Counted from the first letter of the stretch, positions 8,256-17,265 are shown. The stretch is 35,046 nucleotides of DNA from a candidate division FCPU426 bacterium (GCA_003152075.1 PLZG01000037.1:1-35046); one strand, 5' to 3'. The notes: generated by a model not told the origin, from the letters alone. Numbers and translations are program-made.

Positions 8256-8723
8256 TTGAGGAAAATTATATTAATTTCAATTGTCTCCATTTTCTTTGGC
8301 TGTGGACCAAAGGAGTCGACCATCGCGAGCCGTCACGAAAAGGAAAAGAGATTCGGCCAATATTTTAATGAATTGGTATCAGCTGTGGACAAAGGGGACG
8401 CAAAAGGTTTGGCTGGTCTAGAAGAACTTTGGGAAACTGAAAAACAAGGTGTCGAATATAAGGAAGTTTCGCGGGATAAGCTCGCCTATTACTTTTACAA
8501 AAGGCCAACATTCGTAATAAGAGCTTTTATTGCTTATGATCCAGATAAGTTGGACTGGATGTACCGGGTTCCGGAAGATAGTCCTGAAAATATTACGAAC
8601 AAGGAATATTACGAGAAAATATTAAAAGAGCTTAAAGGGTTTCGTGGGTCCGCAGATGAGATGGCATTTACTAAAAGGGTCATTATTAACCTTACGAAGA
8701 AGAAATATTTATACGGGCTTTAA
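8256..8723 (+). CDS. Hypothetical lipoprotein
   Basis: I do not recognise the family. From TTG at 8256 the product is 155 residues and begins with a clear lipoprotein signal: MRKI, a hydrophobic stretch, and the lipobox FFGC followed by GPKES. GAGGAG at 8243-8248 is well spaced for this start. The frame stays open upstream to 8130, but that part contains the vapC remnant, so the longer reading is probably not translated. The mature part is charged and mostly alpha-helical (residues about 30-150, for example VSAVDKGDAKGLAGLEELWE). Base composition is more A/T-rich than in the flanking pump genes, which suggests it arrived with the vapBC insertion. Confidence 0.7.
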   Translation: MRKIILISIVSIFFGCGPKESTIASRHEKEKRFGQYFNELVSAVDKGDAKGLAGLEELWETEKQGVEYKEVSRDKLAYYFYKRPTFVIRAFIAYDPDKLDWMYRVPEDSPENITNKEYYEKILKELKGFRGSADEMAFTKRVIINLTKKKYLYGL

Positions 8724-8814
8724 ATTATTTTAATTGGGCCGAAATCCAGATCGAAGACTGTCCGCGATGGGGATCAGTTGTGGAAGGTTACAAAGTTTAA
8801 TTTAGGGAGCATAA

Positions 8815-11800
8815 GTGTCAACTGATCGATATGAAAAAGAAAATTGGCTGGTGGGTTGGGCCCTGCGGAGGCCATTGACCGTGGTGGCCTTGGTCATTGC
8901 CATCGTCGCCTCCTCCTTCATGGGCCTGCGGCAGATGTCCAAGGACATATTGCCCAACCTGGACATTCCCATCATTTACGTGGCCCAGCCTTATGGGGGC
9001 ATGGACGCCGCCCAAATGGAAAGCTTCCTCACCTATTACTACGAGTACCATTTCCTTTATATCGCCGGCATCGAGCACGTGGAATCCAAGAACATCCAAT
9101 CCATGGCGCTGATCAAGCTTCAGTTCCATCCCGGAACCGACATGGCCCAGGCTTTGGCCCAGACCGTTCAATACGTCAACCGGGCCCGGGCCTTCATGCC
9201 GGTGGGCATCTTGCCGCCTTTCGTTTTGCGTTTCGACGTGGGAAGTGCCCCGGTGGGGGATCTGGTTTTTACCAGCGACAAGCGGACGCTGGGGGAATTG
9301 CAGGACTATGCCTTGAACTACGTGAGACCCCTCTTTTCCACCCTGCCCGGCGTTTCCTCCTTGGAACCCTTTGGGGCCAGCCAGCGGACAATTGTCGTAA
9401 GTCTCGACCCCCAAAAACTCCGTGATTACCACTTGTCACCACAGGACGTGACCCTGGCCGTGAACCAGGCCAACCAGGTACAGCCCTCGGGGAATATCAA
9501 CATGGGAAGCCTCTATCCCATCGTGTCCTTGAATTCCGTGGTGTCGGACATCCACCAGCTGGACGATGTTCCCCTGCGCACGGGAACCTATCCCACCGTG
9601 CTTCTCAAGGATGTGGCCAAGGTGGAGGACGGCACCGACCTGCAGACGGGCTACGCCCTGGTCAATGGCAAGCGCACGGTTTATCTCCCCGTCACCAAAA
9701 GGGCGGACGGCTCCACCCTCAGCGTGGTCAAGGCGGTTAGGGACAACCTGGCCCGGTTCCAAAACGTGCTTCCGGAGGATGTAAAGATCAGCTTTGAGTT
9801 CGACCAGTCGGGCTATGTGCGGCGGGCCATCGGCTCTTTGGTATTGGAAGGCATCCTGGGGGCGCTGTTGACGGGTCTTATGGTCCTGCTTTTCCTGCGC
9901 GACCCCCGAAGCGCCTTTATTGTGGTGGCCAATATCCCCCTGGCGCTGATGGGGGCGGTCCTGGCCCTTTGGGTCACCAAGCAGACGGTCAATATCATGA
10001 CCCTGGGCGGGTTGGCCCTAGCTATCGGCATATTGGTGGACGAGTCCACCGTCACGATTGAAAACATTCATTCCCACCGGGACAACGGGAAAAGCCTGGC
10101 CCGGGCCACCCTGGACGCTTCCACCGAGATTGTGGTGCCCCTTCTTCTCAACCTCCTTTGCGTCCTGGCCGTGTTCATCCCCTCCTTTTTCATGAAGGGG
10201 GTGGCCCACGCCCTCTTCGTGCCCCTCACCCTGGCGGTGGGTTTTTCCATGATCGGGTCCTTCCTTCTTTCGCGGACCCTGGTTCCCGTCCTGGCGGTTT
10301 GGACCCTCAAGGAAAGACACGCCTCTTCGTCGCTGAAAGGAATCCCCGGGAGGGGAACGGCCGGCTTCCTGAAATTCCGGGCGAACTACATGAAAATGCT
10401 GGGCGGGATTTTCCCGTTTCGTAAAATCATCCTCCTGGGCTATCTGTTGGGTACCGGGGGAGTGATTTATCTTTTGTTCGGCTTTGCGGTGGGCCGGGAA
10501 ATTTTCCCTCGGGCGGATAAGGGCCAACTGCAGATCCGGTTCCGGGACCCGGCGGGAACCTGGATTGACCACACCGAATCCACCGTGCTGAAGGCCCTGG
10601 AGATCATCAAGCAAACGGCAGGGCCGGAAAACATCGAAAGTTCGGTAGGCTACGTGGGAACCATGCCGCCCACCTATCCCATCAATATGGTTTATCTTTG
10701 GACCTCAGGCCCACAGGAAGCCGTCTTGCAGGTGAACATGAACCGTAAGGCCCACCTCAGCATGGAAAAACTCAAGGAAGCCCTGCGGAAAAAGTTCGCC
10801 GAGAAGCTGCCTGAAACTAAAATTTCCTTCGAGCCCAGCAGTTTGTTGGACCGTATCATGAGCCTGGGGGCCACCACTCCCATTGAGGTGGCGGTGAGCG
10901 GGAAAAACCTGGTGGACGTAAGGGCCTACGCCGAAAAGGTTAAGGGCGCCCTTGAGACCCTTCCTTTCCTCCGGGATATCCAATATCCCCAAGTTTTCGA
11001 CTACCCCACGATCAAGGTGACGGCGGACCGCAAGAAAGCCGGTATCCTGGGCATGACCCTGGCGGGAATCGGGAACGACCTGGTACCGGCCACATCCTCC
11101 AGCCGCTATATCGTGCCCTGCTTTTGGGAGGACCCGAGGAACGGCATCAACTACCAGGTGCAGGTGCAAGTGCCCCCGGGCATGATCAAGTCCATGGAAG
11201 ACATCCGTAACCTGCCGGTTTCGCTCAACGGCGGTGAAATCCTATTAGGTGGGGTGGCCGATGTGCAGGAGGGAACCAGCACGGGCGAGTTCGACCGCTA
11301 CAATATGCAAAGGGTGGCAAGCCTGACCGCCAATCTTTCGGGGAAGGACCTGGGGCGCGCTTCCCAAAGCGTCATGAACGCCCTTAAACCCCTGGCCGCC
11401 TCTAAACCTAAAGGAGTGGAAGTGAACGTGCGGGGCCAGACCGCGGATCTCAACCATATTTTCAGCGAACTCACCCTGGGCCTTGGCCTGGCGGTCGTGG
11501 TTATTTTCTTGCTGTTGACGGCTAACTTCGAGTCTTTGGCCCTTTCCCTCATCGTCTTGTCCACCGTCCCGGCGGCGATCGCCGGGGTGGGGCTGGCCCT
11601 TTTCCTCACGCACTCTACCTTGAACTTGGAGTCCTTCATGGGAACCATCATGACCATCGGGGTGGCGGTGGCCAACGCCATCCTGTTGGTGACCTTCGCG
11701 GAGAGAAACCGGCTTCAACAGGGAAACGCCTGGAAGGCGGCGGTGGAGGGGGCCCAAAGCCGCTTGCGGCCTATCCTCATGACCACGCTGGCCATGATCG

Positions 11801-12021
11801 CGGGGATGCTTCCCCTGTCCCTGGGCTTGGGGGATGGCGGGCAGGAAACGGCCCCGCTGGGCCGGGCGGTTATCGGAGGACTGACGGGCGCGACCCTGGC
11901 CACCCTGGTCTTGCTTCCTCTGATTTTCGCGGTCATCCAAAAAAACAGGCCTGTCCGGTCGGCGTCGCTCAATCCCAATGATCCGGATAGCGAGTACTAC
12001 AAAGAGCGGAGGGCAAAATGA
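8815..12021 (+). CDS. RND efflux transporter permease subunit, copy 2
   Basis: A full-length paralogue (1068 residues) of the pump at 4234-7431, similar over its whole length; both begin with the shared block YEKENWLVGWALRRPL or a close variant. The porter, TM and docking regions match the RND superfamily. GILVDESTVTIENI carries Asp-Glu at the TM4 relay position, and VTFAERN places Glu at the AcrB Lys940 position, exactly as in copy 1. The GTG start has AGGGAG at 8804-8809. Its stop codon overlaps the ATG of the TolC-like gene (12018), so pump and channel are translationally coupled. The two pumps may act separately or as a heteromer; RND heteromers such as MdtBC are known, but the sequence does not decide. 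Confidence 0.95.
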   Translation: MSTDRYEKENWLVGWALRRPLTVVALVIAIVASSFMGLRQMSKDILPNLDIPIIYVAQPYGGMDAAQMESFLTYYYEYHFLYIAGIEHVESKNIQSMALIKLQFHPGTDMAQALAQTVQYVNRARAFMPVGILPPFVLRFDVGSAPVGDLVFTSDKRTLGELQDYALNYVRPLFSTLPGVSSLEPFGASQRTIVVSLDPQKLRDYHLSPQDVTLAVNQANQVQPSGNINMGSLYPIVSLNSVVSDIHQLDDVPLRTGTYPTVLLKDVAKVEDGTDLQTGYALVNGKRTVYLPVTKRADGSTLSVVKAVRDNLARFQNVLPEDVKISFEFDQSGYVRRAIGSLVLEGILGALLTGLMVLLFLRDPRSAFIVVANIPLALMGAVLALWVTKQTVNIMTLGGLALAIGILVDESTVTIENIHSHRDNGKSLARATLDASTEIVVPLLLNLLCVLAVFIPSFFMKGVAHALFVPLTLAVGFSMIGSFLLSRTLVPVLAVWTLKERHASSSLKGIPGRGTAGFLKFRANYMKMLGGIFPFRKIILLGYLLGTGGVIYLLFGFAVGREIFPRADKGQLQIRFRDPAGTWIDHTESTVLKALEIIKQTAGPENIESSVGYVGTMPPTYPINMVYLWTSGPQEAVLQVNMNRKAHLSMEKLKEALRKKFAEKLPETKISFEPSSLLDRIMSLGATTPIEVAVSGKNLVDVRAYAEKVKGALETLPFLRDIQYPQVFDYPTIKVTADRKKAGILGMTLAGIGNDLVPATSSSRYIVPCFWEDPRNGINYQVQVQVPPGMIKSMEDIRNLPVSLNGGEILLGGVADVQEGTSTGEFDRYNMQRVASLTANLSGKDLGRASQSVMNALKPLAASKPKGVEVNVRGQTADLNHIFSELTLGLGLAVVVIFLLLTANFESLALSLIVLSTVPAAIAGVGLALFLTHSTLNLESFMGTIMTIGVAVANAILLVTFAERNRLQQGNAWKAAVEGAQSRLRPILMTTLAMIAGMLPLSLGLGDGGQETAPLGRAVIGGLTGATLATLVLLPLIFAVIQKNRPVRSASLNPNDPDSEYYKERRAK

Positions 12022-13340
12022 GGGTTCGAATTATCCTGGGGCTTTTATTCCTAACTTGGACGGGAGCCGCGTTAGCTGCGGAAAAGACAACCGCGAAAGA
12101 AACCGCCCCGCAAGCCGTGGCCACGGCGGGTGAATTAACCTTAGATAAGATTTTGAGTTCCGCTGAGGAAGTGAACCCCGGGATCAAGTTTTCTCAGGCC
12201 ATGGAGAAAAAGGCTGAGGCTTCCGCCAGCGTCGTCAGTTCCTTTGACTATCCAAATCTTGATCTGTCGGCGTCGGACAGCATCGGTCTTTCGACTCCCT
12301 ATTACCCTACACCTTTTGCTTATGACGGGCTTCTGAATTCCTCCTACCGCAGATGGGCTGGCGCGGACCTGGTGATCCGTTGGAACATCCTGGATGTCAG
12401 CCGCTGGCACGATTTGGACCAGCACCATGAAAAAATTCACTCCGCCGAGGAAAATATCCGCGTGAAGCGGCTGGAGATTTACCAGCAGGCCCTTCAGCTT
12501 TACCTGCAGGCGTCCCTCTTGCGGGGCCAAAGGGAAGTTTGGGGGGATATCGCGGATAAGTCCAAGGAGATACTCAAGGTGGCCTCGGGTTTTGTCCATA
12601 CGGGCGAATATAACGAGGACAAGATGCTGGTCATTAAGATTGAAAAGGAAGAGGCTGAAACCGAGAGGGATAGCTTTGAGGAAAAATACCGAAAGACTTT
12701 GAGGAAGCTGGCCTTGCTCACCGGCCTGGACGACAAGGGGATGGAATGTCCTTTGCCTTCCGCCCTGGACGAGGGAATACTCCGGGTTATTCAAGAAGGT
12801 TCCTCAAGCCCTTACCTAACCTTTGCCCAGTCGGAAATAAAAGCCGCGAGGGCCACCTACGACAAGTCCTCAGCCGAAAGACTGCCAAAGCTTTTCGTCA
12901 TGGGAAGCGTCGGAGCTCTCGAGGGACTCCCTTTAGCCCCTCAAGATGATTATTCCGCATGGGTGGGGATCAACCTTCCGCTTTTTGACGGCTATCGAAT
13001 CGGCTCGGAGGAGAAGGAAAGAAAAGCCGAGATCAATGAAAAGGAAGAGCGTTTGAAAGATGCCCAATTGGATGTGGATGAATTGAACACCCAGTACGAC
13101 GAAAAAATTAACGTGGCTCACATCCGCATCCCGCTTTTGGAACAAGAGAGCAAGGACGCCAATCGGTCCTTCGTCGTGGCCCGGCAACGGTTCCTTTCCT
13201 ATCGGGAAACGGTGGTGATCGTACGGGAATCGTTGCGGGACCTGTCCTTTATCGAGACTCAAGTCAACGATTCCAAGATCGAGTTACTCACCGCCCTGGG
13301 TTTGAAGAGCTTCCTCAATGGTGGAACGGTTCCGAAGTAA
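12018..13340 (+). CDS. TolC family outer-membrane efflux channel
   Basis: A 440-residue outer-membrane factor with a signal peptide (residues 1-20, cleavage near ALAA/EKT) and the two-fold repeated TolC architecture. Each half has long alpha-helical hairpins rich in Glu/Lys/Ala (about 150-235 and 345-430) and short amphipathic segments that would form the barrel, such as WAGADLVIRWNILD and YSAWVGINLPLFDGYR. It would provide the exit duct for the RND pump, whose stop codon it overlaps in an ATGA arrangement. An adaptor protein is required by known tripartite systems but is not encoded here. There is no lipobox, unlike some NodT-type channels. Confidence 0.92.
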   Translation: MRVRIILGLLFLTWTGAALAAEKTTAKETAPQAVATAGELTLDKILSSAEEVNPGIKFSQAMEKKAEASASVVSSFDYPNLDLSASDSIGLSTPYYPTPFAYDGLLNSSYRRWAGADLVIRWNILDVSRWHDLDQHHEKIHSAEENIRVKRLEIYQQALQLYLQASLLRGQREVWGDIADKSKEILKVASGFVHTGEYNEDKMLVIKIEKEEAETERDSFEEKYRKTLRKLALLTGLDDKGMECPLPSALDEGILRVIQEGSSSPYLTFAQSEIKAARATYDKSSAERLPKLFVMGSVGALEGLPLAPQDDYSAWVGINLPLFDGYRIGSEEKERKAEINEKEERLKDAQLDVDELNTQYDEKINVAHIRIPLLEQESKDANRSFVVARQRFLSYRETVVIVRESLRDLSFIETQVNDSKIELLTALGLKSFLNGGTVPK

Positions 13341-13344
13341 TTTT

Positions 13345-13471
13345 GTCATTCCGAGGAGCAAAGCCGATAGGCTTGGTTTGCGACGTAGGAATCTCAGGTT
13401 TTTCCCGACGATTTTTAACTGAGATTGCCACGGCCCAAATCGCCCCGATTGGGGCTGGGCCTCGCAATGAC
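13345..13471. repeat. GTCATT...AATGAC palindromic repeat, copy 1
   Basis: The element is bounded by GTCATT (13345-13350) and AATGAC (13466-13471). Inside are the inverted pair AATCTCAG/CTGAGATT and the hairpin GCCCC-GATT-GGGGC. It starts GTCATTCCGAGGAG and ends GGCTGGGCCTCGCAATGAC, as does the copy at 17266-17403; a variant lies at 15508-15656. This class of intergenic repeat is widespread in environmental bacteria. It directly follows the TolC-like gene. Confidence 0.8.
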
Positions 13472-13511
13472 ATCAAACTGCGTCACTAACTGACACAGCC
13501 GACCCTTTCAG

Positions 13512-13585
13512 CCCTTCTCCCTTCTTGTTACCCTCATTTACCTTATTGAAATCAGGCGAAGCCTGATAAAGGGTATGAGGGTGAC
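13512..13585. repeat. REP-like variant with nested hairpins
   Basis: It begins CCCTTCTCCCTT and ends with a GAGGGTGAC box, as in the first unit of the composite at 4106. The arms at 13527-13542 and 13571-13585 pair imperfectly, and between them ATCAGGC-GAA-GCCTGAT forms a perfect 7-bp hairpin with a 3-base loop (13551-13567). Confidence 0.6.
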
Positions 13586-13640
13586 ACCGTTCTCGTTAAA
13601 AGGGCCTATGGCCCTTTTAAAATTTGTAGAAGAACGGTGT
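13584..13640. repeat. Nested inverted repeat upstream of the mgtC-like gene
   Basis: The perfect 10-bp outer arms ACACCGTTCT (13584-13593) and AGAACGGTGT (13631-13640) enclose a perfect 11-bp inner hairpin TTAAAAGGGCC-TAT-GGCCCTTTTAA (13596-13620). The right outer arm ends at a TACAAT box (13640-13645) just before the mgtC-like start, so the structure may be regulatory or a terminator for the efflux operon. The remainder of 13472-13511 shows nothing recognisable. Confidence 0.7.
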
Positions 13641-13651
13641 ACAATGAATTC

Positions 13652-14326
13652 ATGCAAGACATTCCTTTTACCGATCATCTCGGCACGATTGCTTTCCGGC
13701 TTGTCCTTACTGTTTTACTAACAGGTTTTATCGGATGGGAAAGGGAACGCCTGGGAAAACCCGCGGGGTTTCGCACCCACATCCTGGTAGGCGTCGGTTC
13801 CGCCCTGGTAATGCTGGTTTCAATTTACATGTCTGACCTGTATTTGGGAAAGGCGGACCCAACCCGTATCGCCTCCAACGTGGTGGTGGGTATTGGTTTT
13901 TTGGGAGCTGGGACTATTATGCGTTCCCGGGAAGGGATCGTGTCGGGACTCACGACCGCCGCCAGCCTTTGGGTGGTCGCGGTCATCGGAATGGCCGTGG
14001 GATGTGGTTTTTATGCCGGAGCTCTTCTCACCGCGATTTTAGTGATGGTGGTTCTTTACCTGATGAATTTCGTCGACGATTATGTGGAGACCCATCTTTA
14101 TCACAGCGTGACCATACACGCGAAAATGAAGGTCCAGTTGATCGAGGATTTGAAGATGACCCTGAGGGGCTTCGGAGTCAAAATCGTCCGGACCGAGGTC
14201 CAAGCCCCCACTCCCTCGGAGAAATATATCGTGATACACTTCAAGCCCCTGCCGGTGGGCGAGGGCAAAAGAATCACCCAGCGGTTGGCTAGGCTATCGG
14301 GTGTCCGAGAAGTGATTTTTGGCTGA
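13652..14326 (+). CDS. MgtC/SapB family membrane protein
   Basis: A 224-residue protein with the MgtC/SapB domain: about four or five N-terminal membrane helices with the motifs IGWERE, GFRTHILVGVGSALVML, GIGFLGAGTI and GLTTAASLW, then a soluble C-terminal ACT-like domain (about residues 150-224). MgtC proteins modulate Mg2+ homeostasis, membrane potential or F-ATPase in pathogens; the role in free-living bacteria is less clear. I favour ATG 13652, although in-frame GTG 13637 is possible. No good Shine-Dalgarno precedes 13652, and a TACAAT box at 13640-13645 ends only 6 bases before it, so the message could be leaderless. Confidence 0.9.
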   Translation: MQDIPFTDHLGTIAFRLVLTVLLTGFIGWERERLGKPAGFRTHILVGVGSALVMLVSIYMSDLYLGKADPTRIASNVVVGIGFLGAGTIMRSREGIVSGLTTAASLWVVAVIGMAVGCGFYAGALLTAILVMVVLYLMNFVDDYVETHLYHSVTIHAKMKVQLIEDLKMTLRGFGVKIVRTEVQAPTPSEKYIVIHFKPLPVGEGKRITQRLARLSGVREVIFG

Positions 14327-14370
14327 AGCAATTAATAATTATTAATTCATAATTTATTTTTGAGGAAAAA

Positions 14371-15492
14371 ATGAGCGTTCTACCGAGAGAATCCCAAGAA
14401 AGCATCGACCGGACCCGGGCTGTTTCCCAAGCCCCGGAGCTATCCGAGGCGCCTATGATGGCTATGGGCAAATCGGCTCGTGAGCTTAAGGTCGGCAATG
14501 TGACCCTGAATGGCCGGGTGTTCCTGGCACCCATGGCGGGTTATACCGACACGGCCTTCCGCCGCCTGGCCCGTCGCTATGGAGCGGCCATGGTCATTAC
14601 CGAAATGGTGAGTTCCCGGGCTTTGATGAACGCGAAGGGACAGGATAAATCCGCTGAGTTGATGGAATTCACCGAGCCCGAAAGGCCGGTGGGTGTGCAG
14701 TTGTTCGGCGGCGACCCGGGCATCATGGGCGAGGCGGCGGCCAAGGTGGCCGAGGAAATCAAACCCGATGTCATCGACATTAATTTTGGTTGTCCAGTGG
14801 GGAAAATATTAAAGTGCGACGCCGGCGCGGCGATTTTGAAGGAGCCCCAAAGGGCGGGCTGGATCGTGAAGAGCATGGTGGAAGCCACCGGCGGGAAGAT
14901 TCCGATAACCGTGAAGACCCGCGCAGGGTATGACGCCATGGATAACGCAGTATTCGAGGTGTTGGAAGCCGTGCAGGAAGCGGGAGCCTCGGCCCTGGCC
15001 ATTCATGCCCGCACCCGTAACCAGATGTTCGAGGGTAAGGCAAACTGGGAAGTGATCAAGAACCTGAAGCAAAAGGCCAAGATACCCATCATCGGCAACG
15101 GAGACGTGAAGAGCGCCGAGGACGCCTACCGTCTTTTCAACGAGACGGGCTGTGACGGCATCATGATCGGCCGGGGAAGCATGGGCGCTCCCTGGATTTT
15201 TGAGGAGATCAACCACTACCTGGAAACGGGCAAGCCCATGGGCGTGCCTTCCCTCAGGTTTAAGATCGGCATCGCCCTGGAACAGTTGAAGTGCTCCATC
15301 GAGGTCAAGGGCCCCCGCATGGGCCTTTTGGAAATGCGCAAGCACCTGACCCATTACCTGAAGGGTTTTGAGGGCGCCCGTGAAATGAGGCAAAACCTGC
15401 TCACCTCCGATGACACGGAGTGGGTCGTGAAAACCCTTACCGATATCTATCAATCCATGCCGGAAGATAATTCCATATCAGTATCAGTCTAG
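14371..15492 (+). CDS. dusB: tRNA-dihydrouridine synthase (DusB type)
   Basis: An FMN-dependent enzyme that reduces uridine to dihydrouridine in the tRNA D-loop. The TIM-barrel motifs are clear: FLAPMAGYTDTAFRRL at residues 51-66, INFGCPVGKILKCDAGAAIL with catalytic Cys141, VKTRAGYD, IHARTRNQMF, GNGDVKSAEDA and GIMIGRGSMGAPW. The protein is 373 residues, longer than usual because about 40 residues precede the conserved KVGNVTL start. ATG 14371 is supported by GAGGA at 14362-14366, but an in-frame ATG near 14458 would give a normal-length enzyme. Upstream lies a perfect 18-bp palindrome of A/T bases (14330-14347). Confidence 0.95.
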   Translation: MSVLPRESQESIDRTRAVSQAPELSEAPMMAMGKSARELKVGNVTLNGRVFLAPMAGYTDTAFRRLARRYGAAMVITEMVSSRALMNAKGQDKSAELMEFTEPERPVGVQLFGGDPGIMGEAAAKVAEEIKPDVIDINFGCPVGKILKCDAGAAILKEPQRAGWIVKSMVEATGGKIPITVKTRAGYDAMDNAVFEVLEAVQEAGASALAIHARTRNQMFEGKANWEVIKNLKQKAKIPIIGNGDVKSAEDAYRLFNETGCDGIMIGRGSMGAPWIFEEINHYLETGKPMGVPSLRFKIGIALEQLKCSIEVKGPRMGLLEMRKHLTHYLKGFEGAREMRQNLLTSDDTEWVVKTLTDIYQSMPEDNSISVSV

Positions 15493-15507
15493 GGGTTTCT
15501 TTTAGGT

Positions 15508-15656
15508 GTCATTGCGAGCCTCGAATTTTGAGGCGAAGCAACCCCAGTTCATGGGTGGTTTTAGCTTTAGGTGTAGATTCCTTGAAACGGCATATTTAAA
15601 CTGGGGTTGCTTCGTCATAATCGTCCCGCTATTCGCGGGCCATTCCTCGCAATGAC
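15508..15656. repeat. GTCATT...AATGAC palindromic repeat, copy 2
   Basis: Bounded by GTCATT (15508-15513) and AATGAC (15651-15656). It contains a perfect 15-bp inverted pair GAAGCAACCCCAGTT (15535-15549) and its complement (15599-15613), plus the short hairpin CCCGC/GCGGG. The ends resemble the copies at 13345 and 17266, while the centre differs. Confidence 0.8.
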
Positions 15657-15679
15657 AGCTAACTTCTAAAGGCTTAATT

Positions 15680-16351
15680 ATGGAATCTTTCCTTTACTCA
15701 ATCGACGTTGCAATATTCCGTTGGGTCAATCAGGGCTGGTCCAATCCCATCTTTGATAAGTTCTTTTCCTTCATCACCGATTACCACAACTTTCTCCCCC
15801 TAATAATTCCATTTATCCTTTATTCGCTCATCTGGGGCGGGGCAAAGGGGCGCTGGCTGGTTTTGAGCCTGGTCCTGGGAATTCTGATCGCGGACCAAGG
15901 TTCGGGAACTTTTCTTAAGTCCTGGGTTGAAAGGTTGAGGCCCTGTAACACGTTGGATGGGGTGTTGACACCGGTGGGAAAAAGCGAAGCCTATTCCTTT
16001 CCTTCCAGCCATGCTTCCAACATGGGGGCTTCGATGTATCTCTTATCAATGGCTTTCCGGCCTTGGACACCCCTTTTCTTGGTGATCGCCTTTTTAGTGG
16101 GCCTGTCCCGGATTTACCTTGGGCTTCACTATCCCTCTGACGTGTTGACGGGCTATGCTTTCGGAATTCTAGTGGGTTACTGCGTTTGGTTAGCGGTGGA
16201 AAAAATGAAAGTCGCAGTTAAGGATTCTTTTTCGCCCTCGCCCCTTGGTTTTGAGGGTACACAGGGGGTTTCCCTTGTGAACGCCAGCCGGGAGACGGGG
16301 AAATTAAAAGCCAAAGCGAAAGGTCGCAAAGTTGCCCGAAAAAAGCGCTGA
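15680..16351 (+). CDS. PAP2 family phosphatase (undecaprenyl-diphosphatase or lipid phosphatase-like)
   Basis: A membrane phosphatase of the PAP2 superfamily, 223 residues with about five or six transmembrane helices. All three signature motifs are intact: KSWVERLRP (Lys80 to Pro88), FPSSHAS (His111 acid/base) and SRIYLGLHYPSD (nucleophile-activating Arg and His150). Such enzymes recycle undecaprenyl diphosphate or dephosphorylate lipid A or other lipids; the sequence does not tell which. The last ~40 residues are odd: codons from about 16235 to 16304 are a copy of an intergenic repeat, followed by a very basic Lys/Arg tail. The 3' end overlaps the rsmI start by 20 bases. Confidence 0.93.
   Translation: MESFLYSIDVAIFRWVNQGWSNPIFDKFFSFITDYHNFLPLIIPFILYSLIWGGAKGRWLVLSLVLGILIADQGSGTFLKSWVERLRPCNTLDGVLTPVGKSEAYSFPSSHASNMGASMYLLSMAFRPWTPLFLVIAFLVGLSRIYLGLHYPSDVLTGYAFGILVGYCVWLAVEKMKVAVKDSFSPSPLGFEGTQGVSLVNASRETGKLKAKAKGRKVARKKR
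16235..16304. repeat. REP-like repeat copy inside the PAP2 coding sequence
   Basis: This segment matches 27093-27164: both run CCCTCGCC, CTTGG, a TTTGAGGGTACA box, an inner hairpin, GAA.GC and GGGAGA.GGG. The inner stem is CACA/TGTG here and CATA/TATG in the other copy, a compensatory base-pair change. In the gene it is translated as the linker SPSPLGFEGTQGVSL and onward. Confidence 0.7.
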
Positions 16352-17261
16352 AAAAAACGCCATCCAACCTTCCACGCTTTACCTGGTAGCCACCCCCATC
16401 GGCAACCTGGAGGACATGACTTTCCGGGCACTGAAGGTTTTGAAAGAAGTGTCCCTCGTCGCGGCGGAGGATACGCGCAATAGCCTGAAGCTCTTGACCC
16501 ACTTCGGTATCAAACCCGCCAAGCTGATTTCCTGCTTTGAGCATAATGAGGTGAAAAGAACCGAAGAGATTATCGCCGCGCTGGCCCGGGGGGAGTCGGC
16601 GGCCCTCATTACGGACGCGGGCATGCCGGGCATTTCCGACCCGGGTTTTCAGGTGGTCAAAGCGGTGGTAGAAAAGGGTTTTGCCGTGGTGCCTATCCCC
16701 GGGGCCTCGGCCCTTTTGGCGGCCCTGCCGGCTTCTGGTTTTTCAGCAACTCCTTTTACCTTCGTGGGATTCCTGCCTTCCAAATCGGGGGAACGGCAGA
16801 AAGTCCTAAATCAATTGAGCTCCTCCGAACACACGTTGGTTTTCTTCGAGTCACCCCACCGGATGAGAAACAGCTTGAAGGACATGATGAACGTCTTCGG
16901 CAACCGCCAGGGGGTGGTGGGGAGGGAACTGACCAAACTACACGAGGAATTCGTGCGGGGGAACCTGCAGGAACTTTGGAAGCACTTCAAAACGAATGAA
17001 CCCAAAGGCGAGTTTGTCATCATCGTGGAGGGCGGAGAGCATGTGGACCATTCTGACCAGGAAAAGTGGGTGGGAGTTTCCATCGCCGACCAGCTGGTTC
17101 AATTGATGAAGGAACAAAACCTCTCCAAAACCGAGGCGGTCAAGGCCGTCTGCAAAATGCGGGGCCTATCCCGGGAAGTGGTGTACCAGATCGCCACTGA
17201 AATCAAGGGAGCCCCCGGAGAAGACAATGAGTCGATGGATAGCGATGAGGGGATGGATTAA
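16332..17261 (+). CDS. rsmI: 16S rRNA (cytidine-1402-2'-O)-methyltransferase RsmI
   Basis: An SAM-dependent methyltransferase that modifies the ribose of C1402 in the decoding centre of 16S rRNA. Length is 309 residues. The tetrapyrrole-methylase-like fold shows LYLVATPIGNLEDMTFRAL, AAEDTRNS, ALITDAGMPGISDPG, VVPIPGASALLAALPASG and FFESPHR. A helical C-terminal extension runs from about 240 and ends in a short acidic tail. TTG 16332 is used because the conserved N-terminus begins within 20 residues and no ATG lies between; it overlaps the end of the PAP2 gene, implying coupled translation. A nested palindromic repeat follows the stop. Confidence 0.95.
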   Translation: MPEKSAEKNAIQPSTLYLVATPIGNLEDMTFRALKVLKEVSLVAAEDTRNSLKLLTHFGIKPAKLISCFEHNEVKRTEEIIAALARGESAALITDAGMPGISDPGFQVVKAVVEKGFAVVPIPGASALLAALPASGFSATPFTFVGFLPSKSGERQKVLNQLSSSEHTLVFFESPHRMRNSLKDMMNVFGNRQGVVGRELTKLHEEFVRGNLQELWKHFKTNEPKGEFVIIVEGGEHVDHSDQEKWVGVSIADQLVQLMKEQNLSKTEAVKAVCKMRGLSREVVYQIATEIKGAPGEDNESMDSDEGMD

Positions 17262-17265
17262 ATGT

